From Caulobacter hibisci (GTDB lineage: Bacteria; Pseudomonadota; Alphaproteobacteria; Caulobacterales; Caulobacteraceae): a stretch of 64,000 bases of DNA. The notes under the pieces are model-generated. The model worked only from the letters and a program-made list of their open reading frames with translations. It did no database searches and had not been told where the DNA came from. Positions 63,491 to 64,000 of the stretch are shown here, one piece after another. Numbering within the stretch: the stretch's first letter is position 1; each line of letters opens with the position of its first letter. The translations under genes and the position numbers were made by a program. The stretch covers positions 62,001 to 126,000 of the forward strand of contig NZ_JADWOX010000014.1 of assembly GCF_016135805.1 (NCBI RefSeq). Direction: 5' to 3'.

Positions 63491-63652
63491 CTAGTGAATT
63501 TCCCGCGCCAGGGCGCGCGCCACCAGCTCCCCCGCCCGGCGGCAACGATCCAGCGACGACGGCCGCCAGGCCGCGACCACCAGGGCGGTAATCGCCGCGC
63601 GGACGCTCGGCTCAAGGTCCGGGACGCGGGACAGGGGCGGCAGACCGGTCAT
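63491..63652 (-). CDS. 53-residue protein coupled to the next gene
   Basis: The ATG at 63652 overlaps the stop of the gene upstream (ATGA). The product (TGLPPLSRVPDLEPSVRAAI, then ALVVAAWRPSSLDRCRRAGE and LVARALAREIH) is a short helical Ala/Arg-rich chain with no recognised family. It is supported mainly by the overlap. Confidence 0.45.
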   Translation of the reverse strand: MTGLPPLSRVPDLEPSVRAAITALVVAAWRPSSLDRCRRAGELVARALAREIH

Positions 63653-64000
63653 GGGCAGGCCGCGTCGAAGGCGCGGGTCTCGGCCTCGAACTCGCCCAGC
63701 GCGGCCTCGGCCTGGTCGGCCATCCGTCGCCAGGCCGCCAGCACGGCGTCGAGATCGGCCGGAGCGGCGCCGGGACCTGCTTCCAGATCGTCGAGCACGG
63801 CGTTCCAGTCGCCGCGAAGGCCGCGCACGCCGGCCACCGTCTGGGCTAGTTGCGCCGCGGCGGCGATGAGGTCGTAGAGGCCGGGCTCGCGGCGCGAACG
63901 TGGCGGCGGGCTGAAGGCCCATTGCTGCGACGGCAGGCCGGTCTTTTCCCACAGCTTCAGGACCGCGCCGGCCTGCACCCCGCCGTCGGCGCCGACGTCC
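63649..64000 (-). CDS. unknown protein, 5' end cut by the window
   Basis: The frame runs in from base 64000; GTG 63978 is probably internal. The visible 117 residues (LKLWEKTGLPSQQWAFSPPP, LYDLIAAAAQLAQTVAGVRG, LDAVLAAWRRMADQAEAALG) are mostly helical without a recognised motif. The stop overlaps the start of the small gene at 63652. Confidence 0.55.
   Translation of the reverse strand, partial: DVGADGGVQAGAVLKLWEKTGLPSQQWAFSPPPRSRREPGLYDLIAAAAQLAQTVAGVRGLRGDWNAVLDDLEAGPGAAPADLDAVLAAWRRMADQAEAALGEFEAETRAFDAACP

Overview
The window reads as chromosomal DNA of a Caulobacter-like alphaproteobacterium. It is GC-rich with very dense coding, and GTG and TTG starts are common. It carries several arrangements typical of that group: a YceD-plsX-fabH-ihfA-MerR block, hom-glpX-recJ, glyA-nrdR-ribH-nusB-thiL, an ALAS-type hemA, an NDUFS4-like complex I subunit, a ubiquinol-cytochrome c chaperone and a MucR-type regulator. 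The genus is inferred from gene content and protein resemblance; no search was run.

Layout. 1-6.2 kb: the 3' end of a haloalkane-dehalogenase-like hydrolase, a winged-helix regulator, and a cytoplasmic seven-PAS histidine kinase overlapping a FixJ-type response regulator. 6.3-10.4 kb: a Tat-exported proline-iminopeptidase-like hydrolase, a XapX/YtcJ-like amidohydrolase pair and a divergent short AraC regulator. 10.4-12.1 kb: four tRNA genes (Arg-TCT, Pro-TGG, two identical Glu-TTC) around a complex I subunit and a double cold-shock-domain protein. 12.1-19.6 kb: a leftward run of aminotransferase, hom, glpX, fbp and recJ, with both fructose bisphosphatase classes side by side and palindromic repeats in the gaps. 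19.7-24.2 kb: a lipoprotein, PHA synthase, a DUF1287 protein and a Fic protein with two operator-like dyads over its start. 24.2-30 kb: argC, rplM-rpsI, alkaline phosphatase, heme A synthase, two small membrane proteins and tRNA-Pro-GGG.

30-38.7 kb: MerR, ihfA, fabH, plsX, YceD and a CBP3-like chaperone (leftward), bamE and an orphan receiver (rightward), then the H+-pyrophosphatase. 38.7-42.9 kb: an alpha/beta hydrolase, then oxyR, an exported catalase and an ankyrin protein, which together look like a peroxide-defence module. 42.9-46.8 kb: the leftward glyA-nrdR-ribH-nusB-thiL run. 47-56.5 kb: a MucR regulator, an SDR, hemA, and valine-degradation genes (3-hydroxyisobutyrate dehydrogenase, 3-hydroxyisobutyryl-CoA hydrolase, acyl-CoA dehydrogenase) interleaved with an exported methyltransferase-like lipoprotein, a LAS-type metallopeptidase-like protein and a histidine phosphatase. 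56.7-64 kb: a DUF2147 protein, the rightward hemB-NUDIX-YaiI-arfB operon, MarR, an exported pentapeptide-repeat protein, an amidohydrolase with a CIA30-like tail, and a gene cut by the window end.

I saw no insertion sequence, prophage, rRNA operon or CRISPR array. Most of the window is core chromosome. The least ordinary signals are the Fic gene with paired TGATCGATA dyads, the seven-PAS kinase, the tandem FBPases flanked by repeats, the oxyR/catalase/ankyrin unit with a dyad at its promoter, and the exported methyltransferase-like lipoprotein coupled to a metallopeptidase-like gene.
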